DNA from: Alloclostridium intestinigallinarum
Lineage (GTDB): Bacteria > Bacillota > Clostridia > Christensenellales > UBA3700
Length of the DNA stretch: 20,509 bases
Direction of reading: 5' to 3'
Assembly: GCA_904393845.1 (NCBI GenBank)
Contig: CAJFNB010000029.1
Span: 1-20,509 of the forward strand
Positions 6,629 through 14,188 of this stretch are shown here, in pieces (the first letter of the stretch is position 1; every line of letters begins with the position of its first letter). The notes below the pieces were generated by a model, which was not told where the DNA came from, searched no databases, and saw only the letters and a list, made by a program, of their open reading frames with translations. The position numbers and the translations under genes were made by a program.

Positions 6629-7663
6629 ATGAAAAAACTCGCTGTAATTCTGACGGTGATATTACTGCTTTCGCTGGGGTGCGGAGCCGCGCTTACCGCG
6701 TGTACAGACGTACGGGTGGACGACGACGGCACGATTGTCGCAGGCGGTGTGCGGTACAAGATAGACGGGCAGTTTGCCACCGTCGTGGGATACGACAAAG
6801 ATTACGGAAGAAGGCTGAAAATACTCAACGAGATAGAGGATGAGGAATTGGGTATAGAAGCCGAAGTCACCATTATTGCGGAAAACGCTTTTGCCGGAGC
6901 GGATATAGACCAGATAGAATTCGACGACGATTTCGAGCGTCTTACCATCTATCCCAACGCTTTTGCGGGCAGTACGGTAAAAGATCTTGAAGACTTTCCC
7001 TACACCAACGTAACGCTTATGGATAACGCCCTGGCGGGCATGAGCGAGCTTACCGTGATAAGCGTGCGCGGCGACAGTACTGAGCGCGGCTGTTATTATA
7101 TAAGAGAAACGGACGGCGGTCTGTACGGCGTGGGAGAGGACGGCAAGGTTACGCTGTATCTTATTCCCGCCGCAAAGCAGGCGAGCAATACTTATACGAT
7201 AGTTGCGGACATAGTCGCTCCCGGCGCGTTTTCGTGCAATAAGAGCATAAATACCGTCTACGTGGAGAGCAACGTTACCAGGATATGCGCAGGGGCGTTT
7301 GCCGGCGTGAAGATGAGCAACGTCTACTTCCGGGACGGTACCGCGGAAGTATTCGTGGAAGAAGGCGCGTTCGAAGTGGACAAGGATATGCGTTTTTACG
7401 TGTCTGCAAACAGCGTGGAAGTGCTTGACCACTGGATAAAGCTGAGCGACGGGGAACAGCTGGAAACTCTTTCCGGACTTATCCACCCCATCGGCTGTAC
7501 GATGAGCACGCCGCACGTCCACGGACTTTCTGGGGAGAACGCTCCCGCAACTTCCATCGAAGGCATATCTTACGAAGTGACGGACGCTTCCCATGGCAAA
7601 ATAAAAATAGGGGATACCGAATACTACGGCCTGCAATATCTGTTCACTTCATACACGAAGTAA
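6629..7663 (+). CDS. Leucine-rich-repeat (LRR_5/BspA-like) lipoprotein
   Basis: A 344-residue predicted surface lipoprotein. A basic start (MKK), a long hydrophobic core and the lipobox LTAC put the lipidated Cys at residue 25. The mature region carries LRR_5/BspA-type repeats, seen as recurring I-x-x-N/G-A-F-A-G units: IIAENAFAGADIDQIEF (about 81-97), IYPNAFAGSTVKDLE, LMDNALAGMSELTVISV, IVAPGAFSCNKSINTVYV and RICAGAFAGVKMSNVYF. Such repeats form a curved solenoid used for binding or adhesion. The last ~90 residues are non-repetitive and contain PHVHG. AGGAGG (6616-6621) sits seven bases before the chosen ATG; a longer in-frame start at 6482 lies inside the terminator hairpin and would destroy the signal peptide. 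It is transcribed from its own promoter. The ligand is unknown. Confidence 0.85.
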   Translation: MKKLAVILTVILLLSLGCGAALTACTDVRVDDDGTIVAGGVRYKIDGQFATVVGYDKDYGRRLKILNEIEDEELGIEAEVTIIAENAFAGADIDQIEFDDDFERLTIYPNAFAGSTVKDLEDFPYTNVTLMDNALAGMSELTVISVRGDSTERGCYYIRETDGGLYGVGEDGKVTLYLIPAAKQASNTYTIVADIVAPGAFSCNKSINTVYVESNVTRICAGAFAGVKMSNVYFRDGTAEVFVEEGAFEVDKDMRFYVSANSVEVLDHWIKLSDGEQLETLSGLIHPIGCTMSTPHVHGLSGENAPATSIEGISYEVTDASHGKIKIGDTEYYGLQYLFTSYTK

Positions 7664-7710
7664 GAAGTAACGGCGGCGTTTTGCCGCAAGGCGTAAAACG
7701 GCAATAAGAA

Positions 7711-7733
7711 AGAGGAGGCAACCTGCCTCCTCT
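7711..7733 (-). terminator. Hairpin terminating the ABC operon, possibly bidirectional
   Basis: A perfect 9-bp stem, AGAGGAGGC (7711-7719) with GCCTCCTCT (7725-7733), loop AACCT. On the minus strand it is followed by TTTCTTATT, a reasonable U-rich tail for the ABC operon ending at 7752. The plus-strand tail (CGTTGTTT) is weaker. Confidence 0.65.
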
Positions 7734-7751
7734 CGTTGTTTACGGCGGCTG

Positions 7752-9662
7752 TTATTCCAATTCAAACGCGCCGGTATACAGCTGGTAATAAGTGCCTTTT
7801 TTGGCGATGAGCTGTTCGTGCGTGCCGCGTTCGATTATGCTGCCGTGGTCGAGAACCATTATCACGTCGGAGTTGCGCACGGTGGAAAGACGGTGCGCGA
7901 TTACGAATACCGTTCTGCCTTCCATCAGCTTATCCATACCGTCCTGCACAAGTTTTTCCGTGTGCGTATCTATGGACGAAGTTGCCTCGTCAAGTATCAT
8001 GACGGGCGCGTCCGCCACCGCCGCACGGGCTATCGAGAGCAGCTGGCGCTGACCCTGCGACAGGTTCGCGCCGTCCGATTCGAGCATCGTATTAAAGCCG
8101 TCGGGCAGGCGGGTGATAAAGTCGTAGGCGTTGGCTATTTTGGACGCCTTTATGCACTCTTCGTCAGTGGCGTCAAGTTTGCCGTAACGGATATTTTCCA
8201 TAATCGTGCCCGTGAACAGGTTGGTGTCCTGCAAAACCATGCCCAGACTGCGCCTGAGGTCGGGTTTTTTGATCTTGTTGATGTTTATCCCGTCATAGCG
8301 TATCTTGCCGTCGTCTATGTCGTAGAAGCGGTTTATCAGGTTGGTGATTGTGGTCTTGCCCGCGCCCGTTGCGCCGACGAACGCCACTTTCTGCCCGGGC
8401 TTTGCGTAAAGGGATATGTCTTTCAGCACCAGCTTTTCGGGCGTGTATCCGAAGTCCATGTGCTCGATGTAAATGTCGCCTTCCAGCTTTTGGAAAGTGG
8501 TTGTATCCGTCGCCTTGTGGTAGTGCTTCCACGCCCACAGACCCGTGCGGGTATCGCTTTCGGTAAGCTGACCGTTTTCGTCGTATCTGGCGTTTACCAG
8601 CATGACGTAGCCGTTGTCCTTTTCCGGCTCTTCGTCTATCAGCGTGAATATACGCTGCGCGCCCGCAATACCCATTGCAATGGAGTTCACCTGCTGGGAA
8701 ACCATGCCCACCTGGCGGGAGAACATCATTGCCAGCTGCAGGAACATGACCACGACGGATACGCTGAATGCGCCCATATTGCCGCGCAGACTGATATTCG
8801 TCACGTCGGACAGAATAAACACCGCGCCGATAATGGCGATTATGACGTAAGTCAGGTTGCCCACGTTCGCAAGTATGGGCATCAGGATATTGCTGTACTT
8901 GTTGGCTTTTTCGGCGGAGTGGAACAGTTCGTCGTTGACGCTGTCGAAAGCCTTTTCGGACTCGCGCTCGTGCACGAACACCTTTATGACCTTCTGACCT
9001 TGCAGCGATTCTTCGATATAGCCGTTCACTTTGCCCAGCGAATCCTGCTGGCGAATGAAATATTTCACCGATTTGCCGGCGATATGCTTGGATATAAGCA
9101 CCATTATGACCGCGCAGGCGATTATGATAATGGAAAGCCACAGGCTGTACAGCAGCATTATTATGAGCGCCGCAAACAGCATGATTGCGGAAAGTACAAG
9201 CTGGGGCAGGCTTTGCGAAAGCATCTGGCGCAGGGCGTCCACGTCGTTCGTGTACACGGACATTATATCGCCCGTCTTATTCGTGTCGAAGAAGCGTATG
9301 GGAAGCGACTGCATCTTGTTGAACATCGCCTTACGCGTATCCGCCAGGAAGGACTGCGTTACTATCGCCATAAGGCGGGTGTACATAAACGCGCCTATTA
9401 CGGATATTGCAAACACCGCGCCTATTATGCCGATAAATTCAAACAGACTCGAAAAGTCCGCCTGTCCGCCCGCGGCAACGGTTTTGAGAATGTCTTCTAT
9501 CTCGCTCACCACGTTTTCCGTCATCAGTATGTTGCCCACGGAGCCGGCAACGCTGAGTACAATGCCCAGCAGGACGAATATCATGTGGACTTTGTAGTTT
9601 TTGAACAGATTTTTGAACAACTTGCCCAAAGCGGACGATTTGCTGTGCGTTACCTTATTCAT
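7752..9662 (-). CDS. ABC exporter half-transporter, catalytic-site subunit (TM288/BmrD-like)
   Basis: A 636-residue membrane-ATPase fusion: six transmembrane helices (about residues 25-345) then a nucleotide-binding domain (395-636). Walker A is GATGAGKT (430-437), the Q-loop is Gln478, Walker B is MILDE with catalytic Glu559, and the switch is His590, all canonical. The signature is LSQGQ (534-538) rather than LSGGQ, as expected for the subunit that donates its signature to the degenerate site of a heterodimer. An insert (about 348-395, including RTGLWAWKH) lies between the two domains; similar inserts are known in clostridial homologues. The chosen ATG (9662) overlaps the preceding ABC stop by 8 bp and has GGGAGG upstream; an in-frame extension to 9782 lies inside the partner gene and was rejected. 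Multidrug or peptide export is the usual role of this type. Confidence 0.9.
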   Translation of the reverse strand: MNKVTHSKSSALGKLFKNLFKNYKVHMIFVLLGIVLSVAGSVGNILMTENVVSEIEDILKTVAAGGQADFSSLFEFIGIIGAVFAISVIGAFMYTRLMAIVTQSFLADTRKAMFNKMQSLPIRFFDTNKTGDIMSVYTNDVDALRQMLSQSLPQLVLSAIMLFAALIIMLLYSLWLSIIIIACAVIMVLISKHIAGKSVKYFIRQQDSLGKVNGYIEESLQGQKVIKVFVHERESEKAFDSVNDELFHSAEKANKYSNILMPILANVGNLTYVIIAIIGAVFILSDVTNISLRGNMGAFSVSVVVMFLQLAMMFSRQVGMVSQQVNSIAMGIAGAQRIFTLIDEEPEKDNGYVMLVNARYDENGQLTESDTRTGLWAWKHYHKATDTTTFQKLEGDIYIEHMDFGYTPEKLVLKDISLYAKPGQKVAFVGATGAGKTTITNLINRFYDIDDGKIRYDGININKIKKPDLRRSLGMVLQDTNLFTGTIMENIRYGKLDATDEECIKASKIANAYDFITRLPDGFNTMLESDGANLSQGQRQLLSIARAAVADAPVMILDEATSSIDTHTEKLVQDGMDKLMEGRTVFVIAHRLSTVRNSDVIMVLDHGSIIERGTHEQLIAKKGTYYQLYTGAFELE

Positions 9663-11475
9663 TATCGCCACCTCCCTGAGCGGTGGTTTTCGAATCCTTG
9701 GCGGAATCTTCCGCGGCGGTGCCGCCCACCTGTGCTTCATATATTTCGCGGTAGAGTCTGCTTTGCTCCATGAGCTGTTCATGCGTACCCATGGCGGCTA
9801 TCTTACCGCCGTTCATAACTATAATCATATCCGCGTCCTGGACGGAAGAAATGCGCTGGGCTATGAATATCTTGGTCGTGCCGGGGATATTCTCCTTCAA
9901 TTCCTTACGGATAAGCGCGTCCGTCTTGGTATCCACCGCGGAAGTGGAGTCGTCGAAAATAATTATCTTCGGCTTTTTCAGCAGGGCGCGCGCAATGCAC
10001 AGCCTCTGCCGCTGACCGCCGGAGACGTTTGTGCCGCCTTGTTCTATGTAAGTATCGTACTTTTTCGGGAATCCCTGTATAAAGGAATCCGCCTGCGCAT
10101 GGCGGCACGCTTCTTCTATCTCTTCATCTGTTGCGTCCAGGTTGCCCCAGCGCATATTTTCCTTTATCGTGCCAGAGAAGAGGGTGTTCTTCTGCAAGAC
10201 CATTGCAACGCTGTTGCGCAGGGTGTCCAGGTCGTAATTTTTCACGTTTTTACCGCCGACATATACGTTGCCCAGGGTCGTGTCGTAAAGCCTGGGAATG
10301 AGCTGTACGAGCGTGGATTTCGACGAGCCGGTACTGCCCAGAATACCCACCGTCGAACCGGAAGGAATATCAATGTCCACGTTGAACAGGGAAAGTTTTT
10401 CGGGATCGTTCACGTAGCTGAAAGATACGTCTTCGAACCTGATTGAACCGTCCTTTACTTCATATTCGGGGTTTTCGGGGTTGTGCAGGGTGCTTTCTTC
10501 ATCGAGAACTTCTTTGATACGCTGGGCGCTTGTGACCGCCATCGAAACCATAACCGCTATCATTGCAAGCATCATAAGGCTTTGGAGCATCATGAACGCG
10601 TAGGAGATAAGCGAGGAAATATCGCCCACTTCCAGAGTGCCGAACGTAGTGGAAACGGTGCCGTTGGAACTGTTTACGACGAGCAGCGCGCCGAGAATCG
10701 CTATTACGAGCATAAACGTGTAAATGGCAAGCTGCATTAAGGGGCTGTTGAGAGCGAGAATTTTTTCCGCCCTCGTGAAGTCCTTTTTGATATCGTCGGC
10801 TTTTTTGGCGAATTTTTCCTTTTCGTAATCTTCACGGACATACGCTTTCACAACGCGGGCGGCGCGTACGTTTTCCTGCACGCTTTCGTTCATCGCGTCG
10901 TATTTTTTGAACACCTTGGTGAATATAGGCTTTACCTTGAAAGCTATCAGCATGAGCGCAACGCCCATCAGGGGCGCCACGATAAGGTAAATTATCGCTA
11001 TATACACGTTCACTACAAAGGTCATCACCAGGCAGCAAACCAACATCAAGGGGGTGCGGATCGCTATCCTTATTATCATCATATACGCCATCTGTACGTT
11101 GGTCACGTCGGTGGTCATACGGGTGATGAGCGAGGACGTGGAGAATTTGTCGATGTTTGCAAAAGAATACTGCTGGATACGGTAATACATATCGTGGCGC
11201 AGATTCTTGGCAAAACCCGTGGAAGCGGTTGCGCAGAATTTGCCCGAAAGCATACCGGTAAGCAGTGAAGCCATTGCCATAACCACTAAAATCACGCCGT
11301 AAATGACTATGCGTGAAATCTCCATGCTTTCGCCTGTGGTCTGCATGTAAGTGATCAGATCCGCCGTTATAAACGGAATGAGCACTTCCAGAATGACTTC
11401 CAGCGAAACCATTGTGGGGGTCAGGATACTGGCTTTTTTGTATTCCCGGATACTTTTTGCCAACGTCTTTATCAT
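9655..11475 (-). CDS. ABC exporter half-transporter, degenerate-site subunit (TM287/BmrC-like)
   Basis: A 606-residue half-transporter with six transmembrane helices (about residues 15-325) and an ATPase domain (340-600). Walker A is GSTGSSKS (380-387), with Ser in place of the last Gly. The Walker B is IIIFDD, so Asp509 replaces the catalytic Glu, and the switch His is Gln540 (FIAQR). The signature VSGGQ (484-488) is intact. This is the established pattern for heterodimeric exporters such as TM287/288 and BmrC/BmrD: this subunit forms the non-hydrolytic site and lends a good signature to its partner. AGGAGG lies four bases before the ATG (11475). The tail (about 585-606, GGTAAEDSAKDSKTTAQGGG) is disordered. 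It lies downstream of marR and overlaps the partner gene by 8 bp, so production of the two should be linked. Confidence 0.92.
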   Translation of the reverse strand: MIKTLAKSIREYKKASILTPTMVSLEVILEVLIPFITADLITYMQTTGESMEISRIVIYGVILVVMAMASLLTGMLSGKFCATASTGFAKNLRHDMYYRIQQYSFANIDKFSTSSLITRMTTDVTNVQMAYMMIIRIAIRTPLMLVCCLVMTFVVNVYIAIIYLIVAPLMGVALMLIAFKVKPIFTKVFKKYDAMNESVQENVRAARVVKAYVREDYEKEKFAKKADDIKKDFTRAEKILALNSPLMQLAIYTFMLVIAILGALLVVNSSNGTVSTTFGTLEVGDISSLISYAFMMLQSLMMLAMIAVMVSMAVTSAQRIKEVLDEESTLHNPENPEYEVKDGSIRFEDVSFSYVNDPEKLSLFNVDIDIPSGSTVGILGSTGSSKSTLVQLIPRLYDTTLGNVYVGGKNVKNYDLDTLRNSVAMVLQKNTLFSGTIKENMRWGNLDATDEEIEEACRHAQADSFIQGFPKKYDTYIEQGGTNVSGGQRQRLCIARALLKKPKIIIFDDSTSAVDTKTDALIRKELKENIPGTTKIFIAQRISSVQDADMIIVMNGGKIAAMGTHEQLMEQSRLYREIYEAQVGGTAAEDSAKDSKTTAQGGGDNE

Positions 11476-11532
11476 TTTGCCTCCTGTGCGGCACGGCCGC
11501 AAAGAAAAAGTTTGTTATCGGCTTTATTTGCC

Positions 11533-11568
11533 GCGGCGCAGCCGGTATATGCCGCAATGCCGCGCCGC
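11533..11568 (-). other. GC-rich hairpin between marR and the ABC genes
   Basis: Arms 11533-11542 (GCGGCGCAGC) and 11559-11568 (GCCGCGCCGC) pair over 10 bp with one G-U wobble around a 16-nt loop. No T run follows on the minus strand, so it is not a standard terminator. It sits in the 111-bp gap between marR and the exporter genes and could set the relative expression of repressor and transporter by attenuation or mRNA processing. Confidence 0.5.
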
Positions 11569-11586
11569 TTATATATCGTTCGTCTA

Positions 11587-12039
11587 TTATATAATCATAC
11601 TGCGTGCGTTGTCACTTATTTTATCCAATGTGGAAAAGAAATTCCGCAATTCTTCGTCGCTCAGCCCGCGCACCAGATTTTCCTCCACCTTCTTTGCCGT
11701 CACAAGAAAGGTTTCGTGCATCTTTCTCGCCTTATCCGTCAGAATAACCTGTTTCAGCCGCGCGTCGTGGTCCACCGAACGGCGCGTTATCAGCCCGTTT
11801 TTCTCCATAGACGCAAGCAGGTTGGAGGCGGTGGAACGCTTTATCTGGAACTCGGTCTCTATATCCTTCTGGTATACGGGGTTTTTCGAATGGAATACAA
11901 AGCCAATCACCCAGGCGTGCAAACGCGTGGTATGGGGATTGCTTTCAATGGCTTTATTGAGTTTCATACTGTTGATACTGTTGCGTATCGTGTTGTTCAG
12001 GACGCGTATTTCATATCCGATTTCCCTGTCGCTTCCCAT
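11587..12039 (-). CDS. MarR-family repressor of the ABC exporter operon
   Basis: A 150-residue cytosolic winged-helix regulator of normal MarR length. The DNA-binding core is at about residues 50-105: PVYQKDIETEFQIKRSTASN is the helix-turn-helix, LLASMEKNGLITR follows, and the DHDARLKQVILT wing contains the D-x-R-x-K signature of the family. Flanking helices form the dimer interface. The chosen ATG (12039) has AAGGAG eight bases upstream; an in-frame TTG at 12069 is less likely. It is the first gene of an operon with the two ABC half-transporters. The promoter has an inverted repeat over the start point, so the protein most likely represses itself and the exporter and is released by an exported drug or metabolite. 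The inducer is not known. Confidence 0.92.
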   Translation of the reverse strand: MGSDREIGYEIRVLNNTIRNSINSMKLNKAIESNPHTTRLHAWVIGFVFHSKNPVYQKDIETEFQIKRSTASNLLASMEKNGLITRRSVDHDARLKQVILTDKARKMHETFLVTAKKVEENLVRGLSDEELRNFFSTLDKISDNARSMII

Positions 12040-12080
12040 CTGAACGTCTCCTTGAGTGCAAGATTGCAAACGGATAATTT

Positions 12081-12094
12081 GTTAGTGTACTAAC
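12081..12094. promoter_or_regulatory. Operator of the marR-ABC operon
   Basis: GTTAGT-GT-ACTAAC, a 6-2-6 inverted repeat abutting the -10 box and covering the predicted start point (about 12088). Size and sequence resemble TAGT/ACTA-type MarR operators. Binding here would block transcription. Confidence 0.7.
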
Positions 12095-12123
12095 ATTATA
12101 ACGGCGCAAAATTTTAATGTCAA
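12095..12123 (-). promoter_or_regulatory. Consensus promoter of the marR-ABC operon
   Basis: Minus strand TTGACA (12123-12118), a 17-bp spacer and TATAAT (12100-12095), all 12 positions matching consensus. Such a strong promoter makes sense if it is normally held off by the repressor at 12081-12094. Confidence 0.85.
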
Positions 12124-12728
12124 CAAAATAGGGGGATATGTGAGGGCGGCGAATATAAAGATTGTGTAAAAAATAATATTTGCGCGCGCATACCGGGGCG
12201 CTATGCCGGCGGAGCCGGAAAAAGCGGAGAGGCGGCGGCCTTCCGTCTGCGGCAATGCGTTTTCCTTGCGCGGTTTAGCCGCAGGTAAAGAAGTATCCGT
12301 CATTCCCGTGAAGAATAAACGGAAAAATTCCTCGAGTGAAAAAGGCAGGCCGCCGGGTTCGGACACGTAAACGGAAAAAAGCGCGCGCTCCGTCCGCGGC
12401 GGCAAACGGCAAATCCGAAAGGCGCAAGAAGTTACCTTAAAACATAAAAACCGGCGCTTTTACAAAAACGACTATTAAGCCTCAAATGTTTTACATTTTG
12501 CGCTGAAATGTAAAATTTAATAAACAAAGCGAACAAAAAATTTCAGTTGAGGTAAAGGGATTTTTAACTGGACCGAGGCGGAAATTTTTACGCGTACGCG
12601 CGGACGATATTAGACATCGAGGCGCGAAATTTACCGAAATTTGACTAAAATTAACGTATATCCGCAATATGTTGAAATGCGGAAAAGAAGAAAAAAGTTA
12701 AAAATAATAATAATTTTACTCAGGACGC
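12124..12728. other. Intergenic stretch with no supported gene
   Basis: A region of about 600 bp. The left part (12180-12420) is GC-rich and has a minus-strand reading frame (12082-12405, TTG start, no ribosome binding site) that runs through the marR promoter, so I do not call it a gene; it may be a relic or dispersed repeat. The right part is AT-rich. It holds a hairpin at 12489-12515 and two near-copies of a CGAGGCGGAAATTT-like string (about 12573 and 12616). I see no RNA gene. Confidence 0.5.
12489..12515. repeat. AT-rich perfect inverted repeat
   Basis: TTTTACATTT (12489-12498) and AAATGTAAAA (12506-12515), a perfect 10-bp dyad around TGCGCTG. It lies about 300 bp upstream of the response-regulator gene. 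It has too little GC and no suitable tail for a terminator, so a protein-binding site is more likely. Confidence 0.5.
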
Positions 12729-12756
12729 TTGATTTTTGGGATATTTATGCTATAAT
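12729..12756 (+). promoter_or_regulatory. Promoter of the orphan response-regulator gene
   Basis: TTGATT (12729-12734), a 16-bp spacer and TATAAT (12751-12756) preceded by TGC, an extended -10. The leader of about 57 nt can form a small hairpin (CGCC and GGCG at 12774-12794). The ribosome binding site AGGGTGATGAG (12806-12816) precedes ATG 12820. Confidence 0.75.
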
Positions 12757-12819
12757 ATTTTTAAGGAAACACACGCCGCTCCTACGGGAAGGCGAATAAA
12801 TTATTAGGGTGATGAGAAT

Positions 12820-13491
12820 ATGAAAATTTTAATTTGCAAAGGCGGATCGGAATCTTGCGATAAGATGATATCCGTAATGAAAGACGTAGGCGAATGTTAT
12901 ATCAGCGAAGATGGCGAAGACGCGCTTTTCAGAGCTTCTTCCAACGTGTATGATCTTGTCGTAGCCGATATAAAACTGACCAAGATGAATTGCATCGAAT
13001 TTATCACTCAGCTCAGAAAGCGCAGCAACGTACCGCTCATTGTCGTAAGCGATATGGATAATTCCGAGCTGGCGGCTGACATTCTCGAACTGGGCGCGGA
13101 CGAATACCTGCACGCTCCAATCAATATCAGGGAAACTAAAGCCAGGATAGATTCGGTATTGCGCAGAGCCAACAACCTGTTCAAGAACAGCGTATATGAA
13201 TTGAAGAATATGAAACTCGACGTTAAGACCAAGATGTTCACCGTTGACGGTAAGTACGTCAAGCTGTCCGGAAAGATGTACGATATAATGGAATATTTTA
13301 TACGCAACCGCAATATCGTAGTGAACAAAGAACAGCTTTATAATTACGTATGGGGCGAAGACTGCAACACCGTGCTTTCCGTGACCGAAGTTTACGTATC
13401 CAACCTGAGAAAGATTTTGAAGAACTATCATGCGGACAAATATCTGCAGACAATCAAAAACGTAGGATACATCTGGAACGAGAACGCGTAA
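12820..13491 (+). CDS. Orphan OmpR-type response regulator with degenerate receiver
   Basis: A 223-residue cytosolic DNA-binding protein with a receiver domain (1-115) and an OmpR/PhoB winged helix (about 127-222). The winged helix is standard: KLSGKMYDIMEYFIRN, VVNKEQLYNYVWG, then VTEVYVSNLRKIL as the recognition helix and TIKNVGYIW as the wing. The receiver keeps the phospho-acceptor position (Asp50 in VVADIKL) and a switch Ser77. The acidic pair that binds Mg2+ near residues 7-9 is replaced by KGG, and the invariant Lys of the K-P motif is Ala99 (YLHAPI). Ordinary phosphorylation is therefore doubtful, and it may act constitutively or by ligand or dimer control. No histidine kinase is nearby. 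It is transcribed alone, from promoter 12729-12756 to terminator 13547-13573. The targets are unknown. Confidence 0.88.
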   Translation: MKILICKGGSESCDKMISVMKDVGECYISEDGEDALFRASSNVYDLVVADIKLTKMNCIEFITQLRKRSNVPLIVVSDMDNSELAADILELGADEYLHAPINIRETKARIDSVLRRANNLFKNSVYELKNMKLDVKTKMFTVDGKYVKLSGKMYDIMEYFIRNRNIVVNKEQLYNYVWGEDCNTVLSVTEVYVSNLRKILKNYHADKYLQTIKNVGYIWNENA

Positions 13492-13546
13492 GTCAAACAA
13501 CAGTAGATTAAATTAATTGTAGAGGTAATTTTAGTGTCTGAAACGG

Positions 13547-13573
13547 CGGACGGGGGATACTCCGTCCGTTTTT
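13547..13573 (+). terminator. Terminator after the response regulator
   Basis: A 9-bp stem, CGGACGGGG (13547-13555) with CTCCGTCCG (13560-13568), one G-U pair, loop GATA, followed by TTTTT (13569-13573). Confidence 0.85.
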
Positions 13574-13629
13574 CTGTCTGATTGCCGCATAATTTTTCCG
13601 CGGATAACGCCGCCATCTGTCATGTTTAT

Positions 13630-13732
13630 CTAAATAGGTGAAAGGCTCTTGCATGGCAAGAGCCCACGTAGGTATTATTCATACCGATGTCAATGCAAGT
13701 TTCACCTTGCGTATATGGTATATGAGATTTAG
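13630..13732 (+). ncRNA. Candidate multi-branched structured RNA
   Basis: About 103 nt that folds into nested helices by direct complementarity. Outer stem: CTAAAT (13630-13635) with ATTTAG (13727-13732). Immediately inside: AGGTGAAA (13636-13643) with TTTCACCT (13700-13707). This second stem encloses a perfect 9-bp hairpin, GGCTCTTGC/GCAAGAGCC (13644-13652 with 13656-13664, loop ATG), and a second hairpin, 13666-13675 with 13681-13690 (one A/G mismatch, one wobble). A third small hairpin, GTATA/TATAT, lies between the inner and outer right arms. ATGCAA (13693-13698) could alternatively pair with TTGCAT at the first hairpin tip. The strand assignment is inferred; neither a promoter nor a terminator is clear. 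The general character and length suggest the raiA-motif RNA of Clostridia, or another class, but I cannot confirm identity. A weak ORF crossing it (13638-13985) is probably not coding. Confidence 0.5.
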
Positions 13733-14131
13733 CGACTTACGTCAATATTTTTCAGCAAATTTCCGACACAAACATTGCGCCGCTTTACATTTGGTATGGA
13801 GCGACCTGTTTTATAAGCAGAATATCCGGAATATTGCCGGCGTTAACGATAGCGGCAGGCGTACGCCGTGTGGCGGAGGTGTTACGTTCGGTGTTTATCG
13901 CCGGTGCTCTTCCGCAGTAGAATTAGCAATCATATTCCTAAGGCGAATACTTTTTGCGGACGCGGCGGCATACGGCTTATCGTGATACGCGGATATTTGC
14001 GATACGAAAATATGATAGATTATGTATGTTTTATGCACTAATTTATGCGCAGTAGACGCCGCGGAAATATACGGGCGATTTTTATACCTCCGTAACGCCT
14101 TTTAATATTATTGTCCGGGATAACGGCTGAT

Positions 14132-14143
14132 AGTGCGCGCACT
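14132..14143. repeat. Perfect 12-bp palindrome
   Basis: AGTGCGCGCACT, perfectly self-complementary, lying between the first two copies of the 20-bp motif. A protein-binding site or cruciform is possible; no function is assigned. Confidence 0.4.
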
Positions 14144-14174
14144 GCGGAACGGCAGTCGCCGATTAAAAAAAAAC

Positions 14175-14188
14175 AATACATATGTATT
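14175..14188. repeat. Perfect 14-bp palindrome overlapping motif copy 2
   Basis: AATACATATGTATT is fully self-complementary and contains the first seven bases of the second motif copy, suggesting that the motif half TATGTAT may be one arm of a dyad operator. Confidence 0.4.

Noticed and set aside
7818..9773. 651-codon plus-strand frame
   Set aside because: It lies antisense to the ABC transporter gene, is rich in His, Arg, Tyr and Val, and has no family signature; it is a mirror of the real coding strand.
9663..9782. N-terminal extension of the second ABC subunit
   Set aside because: It lies inside the partner ABC gene; the ATG at 9662 has a strong GGGAGG and leaves a normal family N-terminus.
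13535..13582. Possible 15-codon ORF from a GTG
   Set aside because: It consists mostly of the terminator hairpin of the response regulator; the AGAGG upstream is probably coincidental.
13638..13985. 115-codon frame crossing the structured RNA
   Set aside because: Base pairing explains the first 90 bases better than protein coding, there is no ribosome binding site, and the C-terminal half looks random.
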